DNA of 64,000 nt from Stropharia rugosoannulata (Eukaryota > Basidiomycota > Agaricomycetes > Agaricales > Strophariaceae). Location of the stretch: assembly GCA_028532985.1 (NCBI GenBank), contig JANCIK010000008.1, positions 930,001 to 994,000 on the forward strand, written 5' to 3'. Positions 21,541 through 34,400 of this stretch are shown in pieces; positions within the stretch are counted from its first letter, which is position 1, and each line of letters starts with the position of its first letter. The position numbers were made by a program, and so were the translations under genes. The notes under the pieces were generated by a model. That model saw only the letters and a program-made list of their open reading frames with translations. It was not told where the DNA came from and did not search any database.

Positions 21541-22104
21541 TGTACGGGACAGCAGGGGGAGGCTTATTATTATGGCACTATGTCAGTTGTCTTCAAGTGT
21601 CTGCGTATGTGAAGCGCATAACCACAGCTTGGAGGTAAAATGAGCATACATAATTACCTTGGCAATAGACACACCTTGGGGGCAGGGCCGTACGTAGCGG
21701 GAGAAAGGATACAGTTGAGGGCGGAGCAGGTCCAAAATGGCCGCTCTGTCAGATATTTCCACAGTCACTTATATATACCGCGACCCTCTCGCTCCAAGCT
21801 TTTGTTTAACCTGTCATTCGACACTGCCAATGTGCTCCCTCATCGGTATGTCTTGTTGTTTGTGACAGACATGTGCTCATTAGCATCATTGGTTCCTTTC
21901 TCTCCTTTTCCTGCCTGTCTTTATCGCCCCTTGGACGGTTGGCCAACAACATTAGGGTGTGTATTCGAGCGCGAACTGTCTTACGCTTTGTAACTGCCGA
22001 CTTTACTTTTGACCCGTTAAAATTGAAGCAGAGTATTTTTTAAATGAATGATGGAGCTCGCTCTACTAAACTAAAAAGCTCGCGTCCGATGAATTACAGT
22101 ACTA
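21541..22104. other. Non-coding stretch, nothing recognised
   Basis: It lies between the C-rich repeat and an F-box pseudogene. A TATATATA stretch occurs near 21770, but no gene follows it. Confidence 0.35.
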
Positions 22105-23661
22105 TTACTCTGACATATCATCATAACAGCCTTGAATATGAATGGAGATTTGCTTCTTGCTGTACCTTCCCAATAGCTCCTCCACCGCCGCCTTGTCCTG
22201 CATACTGACATAAACGCGGATCATATATAGTGAATCCCACGCAGCCAATCCCGGAGATGGAGTGATCTTGCGCACAATGAGGGCTTGGAGGGTGTCTAAC
22301 CGCAGAATTGGAATCGGCTGATTTTCGTGGCTGAGTATCTCCAGGTTCGGACATACTAGGTCCCCCGCATCGTCCGCATCCACGAGTCGCGTGAACAGCC
22401 TGTTGTATGCCAATAGCTCTTCTATGTCCTCCCCCATGAGCGTCGGGAGCTCCTCAATTTCCCGAAGCTGTGGACAGTTCCGCAGCGCTTCGATAAAGAG
22501 CTCAGCGGATATTTGAACGTCCATTCGCAGAACTGTTAGGCTTATTGGGCCGAGCGCTTGAAGAAACCAACCAGGCTGGGGTACATGCAGCCCCCCTCAT
22601 ATTCGACCCGCTTAAATTTGGGAGGGGAGAAGTAATTGGTGACTATGGAATCACCGTTGTTGAAGCTGGGGGACTCTGAAATACGCAGTTCTTCCAGGTA
22701 TAGAAATGATATGAGCAAGTTCTTGTCGATATTGATCCTGCCGTGATCAGGCTTGCGCAGCTGGCGGAGATCAAGTTTAACGAGAGAGGGACACATTTGG
22801 AGAGTTGTAACAATAACAACGTGTGGGATAGAACATTCATGTGTCGTACCTATCACAGTCGTCAAGTTTGCAAATGAGGCTCGAAGTACATCCATGTGAC
22901 GGTGTAGACCATCGAGCCGGAAAACGCATACCGTCTTCAAAGTATGGCAAGCAAGGATAGGAATGAACTCAAGCTTGGAAACGTTGTTGTATTGCCGCAT
23001 ATCTTCGAGGTCCAGTGTGCGAATCAAGGGCAGGTCGACTGGAGTGAATGAGCGCAGCTGAGCCAGAGTTTCTTCGGGTAGTGGATCATGGTACGATATA
23101 CGGAAATCCCTCCAGCGCGCATGATGGGACAGCACGACTTTGTTCATTTCGAAATAAAGGTCGCACGTTTCCTTGTCGGTATCCTGCGGCAAGCCTTTGT
23201 AGTCGATGTCAAGATCCAACGGCAATGACCCGGAACGGAGAAGGTACTGTTCCATTCCGGAGTATTGCGCGGCCAGAGAGCGTAACATTGCTTGGTAAAT
23301 TTATAGCTTCTTCTCCTCTACCCCAGGGTGAGGTTAACATTTCCATGCGCCCGATTCTGAGCTGGACGGTGGTCCACAGCATGGGCGTACGCAGTGCTAT
23401 TTTCCGAAAGGCACTACATACGTGTGTGAGGAGTATGGGCGCGACTTGGGCGGACAATGATGTTGGAAACGAGCTCTTGCAGTATTTGAAGATACAACTC
23501 CATAGAATGTCATGTGGGGCACGGCGGATTGGCGAGATGACGCTTCTGACCATACCCCGGATCTGCTCCAGAGCGTCCTTTCGTGATACAAGATCATTTA
23601 GGCGTGCTTCTGTCTCCACAATTTGTCTATACACCCCAAATTCAAGGCTAGGTGGAAGCAT
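22105..23661 (-). pseudogene. F-box paralogue, two frameshifts
   Basis: Three minus-strand frames follow the order of the intact F-box gene. 23661-23209 has coiled coil plus F-box (ISPIRRAPHDILWSCIFKYC), 23288-22542 the leucine-rich middle (MEQYLLRSGSLPLDLDIDYK), and 22524-22105 the C-terminal part (LFTRLVDADDAGDLVCPNLE). The phase changes between 23209 and 23300, where the two frames overlap, and near 22548. Neither change has room for a normal intron. The start could lie slightly upstream of 23661, since the frame stays open there (FSPPDLLPDAFEHSAAQ). It is more diverged from the intact gene than the 24280-25954 copy is, so it is an older duplicate. Confidence 0.75.
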
Positions 23662-23719
23662 CTGTGCCGCGGAATGCTCGAAAGCGTCTGGTAGCAGGTC
23701 TGGAGGGCTAAAGTTGAAG

Positions 23720-24002
23720 AGACCCCTTCTGTTCGATTCAAGCTCTGCGCGGTTTTATGACTCTACACGCGATTGTGTATAATTTGCCAGTATCCTCAGG
23801 CATGACACAACAACATAAAGCATGCTATCATGCTATACGCGACGGCATATTGTCCATAGTACTGCATAGTTCACCAGCTGCACCACACGAAAACACCGCT
23901 GGACAACACCATCGTATCCCAGTGCTAGCTACACTGCGCTGCGTGGTGTATACAGTTCATGTCACGTGCAGCCGCAGTTTGCCTTATCTCCGGATGGTAC
24001 GG
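23720..24002. other. Non-coding spacer
   Basis: Short spacer between two F-box pseudogenes on the same strand. No feature is seen. Confidence 0.3.
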
Positions 24003-26259
24003 CTGTTCTCGGCAGCCTGGCTTGCAGGTTCCACATGCTTTTCCACAGCCCTATGGCCTCCTCGCTCCTCGCGGTACACGTTCAAGAAGACATGGCCATT
24101 CCTGAAAGCGAGCAGACAAGATATACATATGAGAAATAAGAGACGCGGAACGGCGAACGGTGGCGAGTGACCGCGGGCGGAAGAAGGGTTGCCGGTGGGG
24201 AGCGGTGCGCGCTGCGGACGCACGTTCAATCTTTCAAGCTCAAGAGCTAAAAATACAATAGGTACGGAGTTATCTATCTCTACAGATTATCATACGCGCC
24301 AGATAATATCATAAACATGTTCCGGTTGTACTTCCTCAACAGCTTTCGCACTGTCGTCTCATCTTTCTGCATGCATATGATTTTGGCACGCAGCATTCTC
24401 CATGGAGCCATGTTTGCAGAAGAGTCCGTGCCCTTTCGCGTAACAATGGCATAAAGAGTGTTGACATTGACGATAGGAATGGGACGATGTCCTCCATGCA
24501 TGCGCTCTAACTTTGGGCAAATTATGTCCCCTGCGTCGTCGGCGTCCACCAATCTTATGAGAAGCCTGTTATATACCACTGCCCGATCCAGGCCACTATG
24601 TGTGAGATTTGGCAAGCCATCCAGACATGTGATTTGTGGGCAGTACCGAAGGATTTCAATGAAGAGATCACAAGATATATTACCGGCAAGTCCAAGTGTT
24701 GTCAGGTTGTGGGAGCGCTTGAAAATGTCAGGGAGCATGGTAATTTTTGACCATTGATTTTGATAGTAGAATTTGTTTAACTTGGGAGCGCTGATGTATT
24801 TGATAGTTTTCATTGAGTATTGTTCACCTTCGGGCACTGATAGGTGGTCGATTACATAGAGTTCCTGCAGACACGGCAACTCTATTACAAGTTCAGGAAC
24901 GCCAATAACATCATCGTTTCCAGTAATAAACAGGCGAAGTTCAATGAGAGAAGTGCATTGGCGGAGTGTTGTTGCAATGGTGATAGAGCGACTCTCAATG
25001 CATGCATCGAGGAGAGTTAGGTTGGAGAAGGACAAACGGAGTAAGTCCTTGTGAATGTGTAAGTCGTCCAGCAAAACACCGGTCAAAGTCTTCAAGCTAG
25101 GACAGGCAAACATTGGCATGAACTTGAGATAGTTGCTATCGTATCCGTAAGAGTGAAACCTTAAGGTGCGAAGCGACGGGAGATCCTCTGAAGTAAGAGC
25201 CAACAATCCTGTTATCATCTTCTCTGGGAGATCTTGATCGAAAGAAAACCTGATATCTCTCCACCGTGTATGGCATGAAATCACAATGTCGATCATACCC
25301 TTGTACAATTCTTGTAATTCTTCATAAGTATCATGTGCGTAAGTGGCGAAGTGGACTTCAAGGTTTAGTGGTAAGGATCCGGAACGGCGAAGCCATTCTT
25401 TCTCGATTCCTTTGAGAGATGCACACATGTTTGTAGTGATCGGAGTCATTATGGGCCCATGCCGGCAGGATAGGTGATTGAATCCTGAATTCAGCGATTT
25501 TCCATAGCGTAGGCATGGCCAGTACAATTTTCCGAAACCCGCTTGAAACATGAGTCAGGCATAAGGGCAACCTTCTTGCAGACAGGGATGGCGATAAATC
25601 ACTAGAACCATGTCGATCGATTGTATCAGATGGCAAGAATCCTTCCAGATTATCTTCCATAACACAACATTCACGAAGACAGTAGTCGAAGATGAGGCAT
25701 ATCACGTCTTGAGGTACACGGCGTATTGGGGCCACAACAGATTTGAGCCTGGCTTCTTTCCTCTGTAACGTTCTCCTTGCTGAGTAAAGCTTGCGAAGTC
25801 GCGCCTCCGCCTCCTCAATTTGTGCAGAAATCTCGGAAATTTCATCCTCGAAGTACGGAAGAATCTCCCTCGCAGATGCGAGCTCGGTTTCGTTTGGTGC
25901 CCTATTCGTACGAATCAAATCAAGGGGGAGGGAGCTGAGAATGTCCACTGGCATTATATACAGTTATGTCTTCACCAACTCAGACGGCGGAGGTATAACA
26001 CAGCGTGATGTTTGGACTGTCTGATTCAACAATGGAGACTGATTTAGGATCAAGCATGGGAAATCAGTGGCAAGAGACTCACTATCTCAGGTATTGCAAC
26101 AGCAGCACTGTATGGACAGAGTAAGAACGACGATGAAGAGGGCAGGCGTAAGGACCAAATGAGACAACTAAGAGGAGAGGGAGAGGGAGCTGCAACGAAA
26201 CACACCTTTGCACAGCACTCGCATCACGCAGCCGACGGCTTGAGTCGGCTTATACCCCA
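24003..26259 (-). repeat. Right arm of inverted F-box gene duplication
   Basis: This is the reverse-orientation counterpart of 14711-17060. It includes the 5' flank (25955-26259), the gene and the 3' flank. The arms are separated by about 7 kb holding the beta-trefoil gene, C-rich repeats and an older F-box pseudogene. Confidence 0.85.
24280..25954 (-). pseudogene. F-box paralogue broken by an 11-base deletion
   Basis: The first frame (25954-25358) starts MPVDILSSLPLDLIRTNRAP and matches the intact gene closely through coiled coil and F-box. The second (ending 24280) carries the rest in another phase. At the junction the intact gene reads GGAATCG, 13 bases, AAAGAATGG. Here only two bases (AG) stand between the same flanks, so 11 bases are missing at about 25405. 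Apart from this the copy is full length to LSGAYDNL and has no other stop. The lesion is therefore young relative to the duplication, and some translation of the N-terminal coiled coil and F-box part remains possible. Confidence 0.85.
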
Positions 26260-26999
26260 TGTGTGAGCATTGCTATTTATAAGTACTGAACAACCTGAGG
26301 AGTCGCTAGCCGTCTAGCCCGACGGCGATAGACCTGAATGATTCATGTCTCCGGGTTCAATCTGGTGTGGGCTTATAGCAGCATACAATGGTCTGCCAGA
26401 AGAAATGCATATATATTTATTAAGAGATAAAGTTCATTTATCTGCCGGTTGCGCGGTGACAACAAGCCCTGCAACGCAGGACTCGTTCCGAATCGAGAGG
26501 ACGAAGCTCCCCTATTTTCCTGGCCAGCGGGTATCCGATCTGACTGCAAGTCATCGCGCTGCGGATGAAGTCGCAACACAAAGGCTGTTATGACGAGCGC
26601 ATTGCGAATTAGAGGTGGTTGGATTTGGCTAATAAAAAGACGACGGGACTGACACAAGCACACGACCAATCATCGTGGGGAACACTGCAGCAGGACAAGG
26701 AGAGATGGCATAGTTCCGACTCGAGCAAGGCAAAGGGCAGGTGCGAGCAGATGAATCGACACGAGAATGCGGAAGACACGGAAGACGTCGACACCAATCA
26801 CGCCACTCACGAGCCGAAGCCGGCGCCGCCCAGTGTAGATCAGCAGCGGGACGCAGGGAGACGGGGCAGACGCAGACAAGGAGATGCCAACAGGGCCGCG
26901 TTGTGGGAAATATATGGTCATCGGTGAAATGGTTCGAACTTGGGATTATTGCTGAAGCCCTGATGGAGGGCAGTGCGACTAGGGTGCCTCATGCAGATG
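26260..26999. other. Non-coding stretch, nothing recognised
   Basis: Frames at 26345-26593 and 26619-26927 have no family features. They are purine- and GC-rich and show no exon pattern. Confidence 0.35.
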
Positions 27000-27540
27000 C
27001 GGGAGGTGTGCGTGTGCGTGCGTGTGGGGAACGTGCATCTGGGGAACGTGCGGTGTGGGTACCCAGTCGGGTGTGCGTGCAAAGAAGGGTGCCGCTACAC
27101 ATGTAGATGCGAGTGCGAGTGCGGGTAAAGAGGCGGAGAGTGTCCCAGGTGCACACTGTAGGCCGTCGTAGTACGAGTACCGATACAGGGATCGATTTAT
27201 GAAGGTTTCTGCACAGAAAGTTTTGTGGAACGGGACAAAAAGACAGTCCGGCGTGCGAAGAGGCGGTGCGATGGTACGCGGCTGAGGGTCATTAAAGGGA
27301 GCGCGATGAGCAAAGGCGGCAGAAATGGGACATGTGCGCATACAGCCGGGTTCCACAGCGTATACAGGACGTGGAGTCGCGCGCAAGCAGCGCATGGTGG
27401 CCGTTGGGATGACCTAATATTCAGACATCTAAATCTTGAGCACGCGTTCGTCAGCGAGAACAATCAGGTGGCGACGCAGGAGCTATTAATGTCGTGTAAC
27501 CCCAGCAGAATCGATATATGTGTGAGGTATTGTTAATATA
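27000..27540 (-). repeat. Degraded dispersed repeat, copy b
   Basis: Read on the minus strand it contains TAGATGTCTGAATATT, CCCAACGGCCACCATGCGC and ATGTCCCATTTCTGCC in the same order as copies a (10980-11300) and c (42740-42830 and beyond). Similarity is patchy. No gene is supported. Confidence 0.45.
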
Positions 27541-28724
27541 CTTTAGTTGTCTCTGCATTCGTATATCTAGCGCGAGTAGTATTGCTAATTGGGAATGACG
27601 CAGGACGAGGACAGGACATGCACAAGAGGAATTCAGGCTATTTATAGCCCGCCCATTTTGTAACTTTCAAGCCCGCCACCTTCCAAGTCCCGATACCGTA
27701 CTACAGAATACGAGGTGTCGCATAGCCATTACCAATTATGCTTTGCACGGAGCCTCCATTACATGCGCACCGAGCTGGACAATAATCAGTGCGCACTTGA
27801 AACTGTGGTTTGGACGCTGCGCAGTGCACGATGCATAATTGGTGATCGTGAGCGGAACAGTGCGGACCGGTTACGCGCTGTTAGTAGGCAGCACTACGGA
27901 ACGGAGGGGTGACCAGTGGGCGGGTGGGTTGAAGTGGAAGAGCGACCAAGTGCGCAACTGATTGCGTATGCAGCACTAACAAAAAATTCTTCGCGTTGGC
28001 GCGAGATAAACTAAAGGGGACCAGGAGCGTAAGGGAAGGTGGTACAACGCACACTACTTATGGGAGCTCAACGCCACTGATAGCGTGATCAGAATCAAGG
28101 GCTTAGAGCTGAGTCACGCATGTCGCTCAGGCACTGGCACGCCAAGACAATATTATCTCTCACCGGCACCCTTCAATAATGGTAAACAGGTGAGAGATAA
28201 CTGTTTCATGACATAGGGCCGCTGCTTCTATCCTGATGCATGATGTCACAATTGGCTGTTATTTAAGATAAAACAAAGGTGGAAAGGTTCTGAAAGATTG
28301 TAGTCCCTATAAAAAGCACTCGGGGATTCCTGCCGAAAGCAAGGGCTGATATTAGTTCTGCTGCTGTCTTAATGTAGTATTGCATTCTCAGAACGTATTC
28401 TTGGCAAGGCTGATTTTCTCACACACACGGGGCTTCAGTATACCCCACGACCCGTATCTATAGACCATGATTATAATTATAATCCTTGATATTAGACAAT
28501 TCATCATATATCGTGTTCTGGACATCCTACCCTAGCCATGCAGTTAAAAAAGCCACAAGTCGAATGGGGAGCACATAATCTTATGTACAAGCATTGGTTT
28601 TACATATTCTCTGATATCTACCAAAAATAAAAATACACTGATGATCAATTGATATGTAAGTTATTTCTCCCACGTGCATATGAGACTGTTATAATACAGA
28701 ACAAAGCACTAAATCAACCGCTGA
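27541..28724. other. Non-coding stretch with a 12-base perfect inverted repeat
   Basis: TTATCTCTCACC at 28153-28164 and GGTGAGAGATAA at 28189-28200 form a perfect 12-base stem around a 24-base loop, about 530 bases upstream of the DUF6534 gene. Otherwise nothing is recognised. A TATAATA lies at 28690-28696, ~30 bases before that gene's ATG. Confidence 0.4.
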
Positions 28725-30047
28725 ATGTTCGTCCTTGTCCAACTAATCTATGATGGATCAAATGTAGGCCTTAAATATTCTGCCCAGACAAGCAAGCTGA
28801 CGTTAGTTGATTGTAGCACGGGACCTCCGGTGAGGCTTGATCATATACCAAATAAATGGCGCATCGCTAAGCAGTTTGTACAGTTTATTGCGATGATCAT
28901 TCTGTGTGGTCTTTTTGGAGTTCTTTCCAACCAGATATGTGAGTAAGCACTCTTTTAGTCTGTATCTAACTCAAAGCTGACTCTCATAATTAAAAGTCAC
29001 GTATTATCAAGCGTTCCCGAATGATAAAAGAATATTGAAGTTTCTCGTATACACGATCTACCTAATTGACATGGTTCAGATTCTACTGATCACGCGGACT
29101 TGCTGGACCTGGTATGTCTCGGGATACGGTCACATTGAATTGTTCAACGATGTCGGGTCCAATTGGCTTGCTGTTGTGTTCCCCGATGGTTTGGGTGCGT
29201 AGAGCTACTCATACACTATATGTGGTACACGCGCTTATAATGTGAAGTTGCTATTATGGTTCAAGCATTTTATGCGCACAGAATTCGAGTCCTATCAAGG
29301 AGCAATGTATTTCCATGTATTATCATGCTGGTACGCAATATATATTTGAGTGTTCACGAACTTATGCCCGTATTTAGCTGGCATTTGTATCTTTTGCGGG
29401 AGCATTAGCAACGTCAATTGATTTAGAAATAGTCAAGTTTCTCGACGTCATGTATCAAGAGAAATCTAGGTTTTTCCCTGTTATTGGCGTAAGAAATTTT
29501 ACTAGACCAAGTAGCCGTTGACTTACTCTTGAGTAGCTTTGGCAGGGATGCGGGTCCGTGTGCGACATTTTAATTGCCATATGCATGACCTATCAAGTAA
29601 GTAGTACACTCTAAGGTTAAAATTCGGCAGATATTGACATATTTCTACAGATAAGACAGGCTTCAATAAGTGCACGTCCATTAGTGCAGGCGCACCTGCT
29701 GAAGGTTATGCGGCTGACTGTTGAGACAGGAACACTAACAGGTATGTCACCCAGTGAATTGGTTATATATCCCCATTTAACAATCCTGGCGCAATCTAAC
29801 AGCAGCCGTGGCGGTTGTATCTCTGATTCTTGTGTATGTGACAGAGCCGCGGCCCTACTGGCAAACGTCCATGTCATGCCTGTCGGAGATTTACAGTACT
29901 GCGATGATGGCTGTTATTAACAGTCGCGTCCACTTCAAGGTCTGCCATGAATCAACCACGTGGAATGAGCATCACCACATACATGAAAGCCGGATTACAG
30001 ACGACACGTCTATAGCATTTGCGACCGGAAGTGTAGAGTCTGTTTAG
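28725..30047 (+). CDS. DUF6534-type multi-pass membrane protein, seven exons (333 aa)
   Basis: Exons are 28725-28938, 28997-29194, 29248-29330, 29378-29488, 29537-29596, 29651-29741 and 29803-30047. All six introns (46-61 bases) have GT-AG ends and all joins keep phase. Hydrophobic segments follow each other: MIILCGLFGVL, LVYTIYLIDMVQILLI, NWLAVVF into VAIMVQAFYA, IIMLLAFVSFAGALA, CDILIAICMTY and AAVAVVSLILVYV. Family landmarks are the TYYQAFPNDKRILK loop, FYAHRIRVLSRSN, and VMRLTVETGTLTA before the last helices, ending in INSRVHFK. This matches the DUF6534 family, which is expanded in mushrooms and of unknown function, with a seven-helix layout. The cytoplasmic tail is His/Asp-rich. The first ~60 residues are atypical, so the true start or an upstream intron is uncertain. 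No lesions are seen. Confidence 0.82.
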
Positions 30048-30827
30048 AAGTGATCGGGTTATTTATTTTAGCGTGATGTAAAGGAGCTTGCTCAGTAATT
30101 GAACTAGTTTATATGTACGCGGGATTGAGGACTGAGCTGGATGGACGGCTGGGCCTGTCGTATTTGAATGTGTACGTCTTTATTGAGCACGTATGCGTTA
30201 AATCGGGTGAACTGGGAACGAGGGCGCACTGCGTCATTGGAAAAGGACTTTCAACACAGATGTGCTTCCCTCTGCGTGACTTGGGAGCTGCGCGCTTCCT
30301 GTTTTCCCTTTATCTTCCCTTACAGGTATTTGACTTTGACCTTGAGCGTGTTTGAGCGTGACAATACAGCTGTAAAATCTGAATACAAGGATAACAATGA
30401 ATTGGAAACCGGACGAACCTTTTGACAAAGCCGCTTAGTGCAGGGTCACGAGACAAGTGACCTTGAGAAAACACGGCACTCTCGCTCTTGACCGGTGACC
30501 TGCTGTACTCTCCTAAACTTCTCCGCGGCGTACCGCTTCTCTCTCAAGTAATGTGCGTGCGCTCCACATCCCTTATCCTTCCTTCGAAACTCGTGCATCA
30601 ACAAACACATGCGCATTCAAAAACGACAGGTATCCGTGAGTCTTGACTGCACTCGTCTCTTCGTCACCCTGTCCCGCCCCCATCACATTCACCACCCTTC
30701 TCAGAGGTCCTACATCCCGTTAACTATGCCCTATCTGCCATTACATTCCGGGCATGTCAACCTTTGGATCAAGAAATTGAAGCTGCCACACCCATTCGTC
30801 ACGCCTCCCCCTCTGCCGGAATGATGC
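30048..30827. other. Non-coding stretch up to the E2 insertion
   Basis: No gene or clear repeat was recognised. The last five bases (30823-30827, GATGC) are the left target duplication of E2. Confidence 0.4.
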
Positions 30828-31273
30828 TGTAACACCCGGCATAGCCACCTGCGCGGGCCGGCACTTTCTCACACTTCACGGAATGACAAACCATTGCCGC
30901 TCAAGGTAAGTACACTCCGGTAGGTATTACACTGTCTTTACAAGAGTACGTGTTCTTCTTCGTCATGTACCTGTCATTTACTATGTCACCATTATGCTCC
31001 TATGAACTCACTATGACCTATTGCTCTTGTACACGTCCATACTACGTATATTACACGTTACCACTTCCAACTAAAGTAATACCTCTGCATGTATAAATAG
31101 TTGATGTTTTGCTCGGTAGTAGACAATCAATTTTGGATTTACAACCGTTCTATCCAACGTGAACAACACCCACAACTCGACACTCGACTAACATCAACTT
31201 AAACAACACACAACACCGTGTGCCGACATCACTTCTGAAGCCCGCTAGCTCCTTACAGAAGCGATTCGTCACA
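30828..31273 (+). repeat. E2 5' LTR (446 bp)
   Basis: It starts TGTAACACCCGGCATAGCC and ends GATTCGTCACA. A TATA box (GTATAAATAG, 31091-31100) lies in the part missing from the 3' LTR. The two LTRs are otherwise nearly identical. Confidence 0.93.
31091..31100 (+). promoter_or_regulatory. TATA box in the E2 5' LTR
   Basis: GTATAAATAG sits about 180 bases before the LTR end, a usual place for the U3/R promoter. The 72-base deletion removes it from the 3' LTR. Confidence 0.6.
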
Positions 31274-31428
31274 TATTTTGAACGAGGACAATATCTATTG
31301 TCTACTACCCAATAACATCTCGACTATAACTACATAACAACCGACCCCGACTTCGAAAAGACTCAGTAGGTTTGATCACCCATCTAGTCTATCAATTGTC
31401 GCCTTCAACTATCTCAGTAACAGCCACT

Positions 31429-34400
31429 ATGATGTCCCAACGACCCAGTGCATTGGCCGCAACACGCAAGACCCGTTCTACACGGACCACAACCACCGAT
31501 GACGAGACCCGAAGGCCTCAGAGCTCTGCCGGAGTACGAAGAGGAAGACCCGGAGTAGTTCCCACGGTTGCCGCGCCATCAAGCCTTGATGCCGAGCCAA
31601 AAGAAGAGCTTAGTCAGAAAAATCTCGCGCAAGAATTACGAGCAGCCGACACTTCAATGGGAAGTTCTGGAGTTGTTATTAATGAATCCCAGTATGACTC
31701 TGGTGACCCATGGAGTCAGTACGCGCAAAGGGATGGAGGGTCCCTTGAACCACCACAACCGGCACAGCCGAAGCCGGCCACACAATTCCCACGACGCAGT
31801 CAGAGTCAAGAAAGCATCGAAAGACGACCACTATTACCTTCTGTGGAAATTCGACCACAAAGCCCGAGAAGGAATACGATTGGAGGACCAACCACTGCAA
31901 TAGTGGAGCCAGGTGAGCGCTTAGTCCTCAATAATAATACTGAAGAATTATTACAGCAGGCGGAAGAGCGCCTTACGGATGAACAACGGGCTCATATTCT
32001 CAAACGACATACGCGAACTGGAAATAAAGGTAACGTACCTAATGATGATTCATCTGACGATTCTAGAGAACAGGGACCTTCCAAAGGAAAAGGAAAAGGC
32101 CCAGATCCCCGCAACTGGGGCAATATTAATTTCACTAATGACGAAGAAGACCCTCAATTACAAGAACAACTACTTAAAATCTACGGACAAAATAAGGTAA
32201 GAACTGACCCTCCTATACAGGCACAGCATACTCCACGACCCGACACGGCGGAACCTCAGCGTGAACCAACCCCACGCTACCCAGACAACCGACCCATCAA
32301 TCAAATAGCCAAGAATAGTTACCTTGGGAAGACGCTCGCAAACATGGAGCGTCTACGCATGTCGCGCGACCCGGATAGTGACCCCTCAAGCTCAGAATCG
32401 GATGACTCAGATAGTGATGAACGAGGACGACGATCCCGTGGACCTCGATTTCCAAAGCAGCCAAAACCAAATCCCATTAAACGACGAGGGCACAAACGAT
32501 CTACATTGAAACCAATCCCACCCAAAGAATATAATGGATCCCCGGATTCACGTCAATACAATCGTTTCGTAATCGAAGGCACAGCATATGTGACCGATGG
32601 GCGAGTACCCTCTTCGAGGCAGGCATTTGTCCTGTCATTCTACATGACAAGCACCACATACGACTTCTACACACAGAAAGTTTCGTCCAACTTCCACCAG
32701 TGGACGCTTAATGAATTCTTTACGGAGTTATTTAATTTCTGTTTCCCTATTAATTTCCGAATGGAGCAGCACAAGCGACTCAAGCGCTGCTTCCAGGATA
32801 ATAGAACTGTGTCTGCTTACGTGCATGAGCTGGAAGAATTATTCAATCTCATTGGCATGGTAAGTGACCGGGAACAGGTGATTAAATTATGGGATGGACT
32901 TCGACCATCTATTCAGCAAAGCTTGTGGAGAGATCATTATAATCCTGAGATATCCACCTGGGAAGAAGTTGTTGGACAGGCAGAGACAATTGAAATTGCG
33001 GAGAACATTACCACATCCAGAAATAACCGAATACATCGACCAGAAACTAATTCACGACCATTACACTCTATACAATGTTTCACAGAATCACGATCACATA
33101 ACTCGCGTGCACGTACCCCATTTAGGAACCAGGGACAACTACACACTCCAAGCACGCGATATGAAAGCCGAGGACCATCATCTCGTCCAGCTAATCCTAA
33201 TTGGGGAAGGGGATCAACACCTTTTAATGGACACAATATTGCAAGGGGTACTACACCTCGACCTCGTTTTAATTCACCACAGCAGCCACGCGTGTCTGGC
33301 GAAGAACGAACGAAGCTCTTGGCAGCAGGGAAGTGTTTTACATGCAAAGAAGAAGGACATATGTCTCGCAACTGTCCCAAACGGAGCAATGTTCGCTCTA
33401 CCAGTTCTAAACCGCCTGGACTCCCTTCTTTTAATATTGAAGTAGAAGGTGAGGACGAAGGCGAATTTATTCTGCTAGAAGAAGGAGACGAAGTCCCAGT
33501 TGGAATGATATCCATGGAGCCCCCGCATGACGCCTGGGAACTGATCAATTCACGTCCCTACATACACTGGCAACATGACTACGATCCTACTTCACCACGC
33601 CAACGCATACTGAATGATGCACTTGTCCTGGCTGCACAAAATGCACTCCAAACGGAAGTACCCTATCCTGGAGACGCGCCATTCCCATTAACTTCATGTC
33701 AGTGCGGTCACGAGTGCTTCCGTGTCATCCGCAGTCCATATGACAAAGATATCTATTTTATTTTTGATCTTGAGTATCAGCGTTATGAAACACTATCAGG
33801 CGAAGCCCTGCGACACCCTACCTTTTGCATTGGTAACTGGTATGCAACTATATGCGAAATGTGGACTGGTGCAGTTAATAACCGTCGTAAGTATTCACTC
33901 ACGATGGGAGACGCTTACGGATACAATGCTGCGCTGGTTTTACGAAGCAGCATAACAGAATTATATCCATCCAGACGCAAGAGCATTGATAACGAAACTC
34001 GTTTCACAGTAACCCCAAGTGCATTCATGCGATGGACAATTCAGGATGAAGACTACGAAGACCCAATACACATTTCTATTCAAGAACTCGCAAACCCAAT
34101 GTTTGACTTATGTGCATGGTATCAACACAAACGAAGTCACTCTTTTAATCATTGGGATACTGATTCTGTAATCACGAGCAGTGATAGCGAGTCGGAAATA
34201 AGCAACCACACAGATCCAGATATGCCTGGATTACAAACAGTAACTGAAACAGAGGAAGATAATGACGACTCTGACATGTCTGAATCAGACATCAGCACTG
34301 AAGACGAAGATAATAGTAGCACTCTAACGCACCCACATCTTGGAGAAAAATTCTCACAGATCATATGCCACTCAGTACATGTAAACGGGCACGTCCACGG

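Noticed and set aside
32894..33445. 183-codon frame inside E2 gag
   Set aside because: It overlaps gag in another phase. The zinc knuckle and gag domain are in the main frame.
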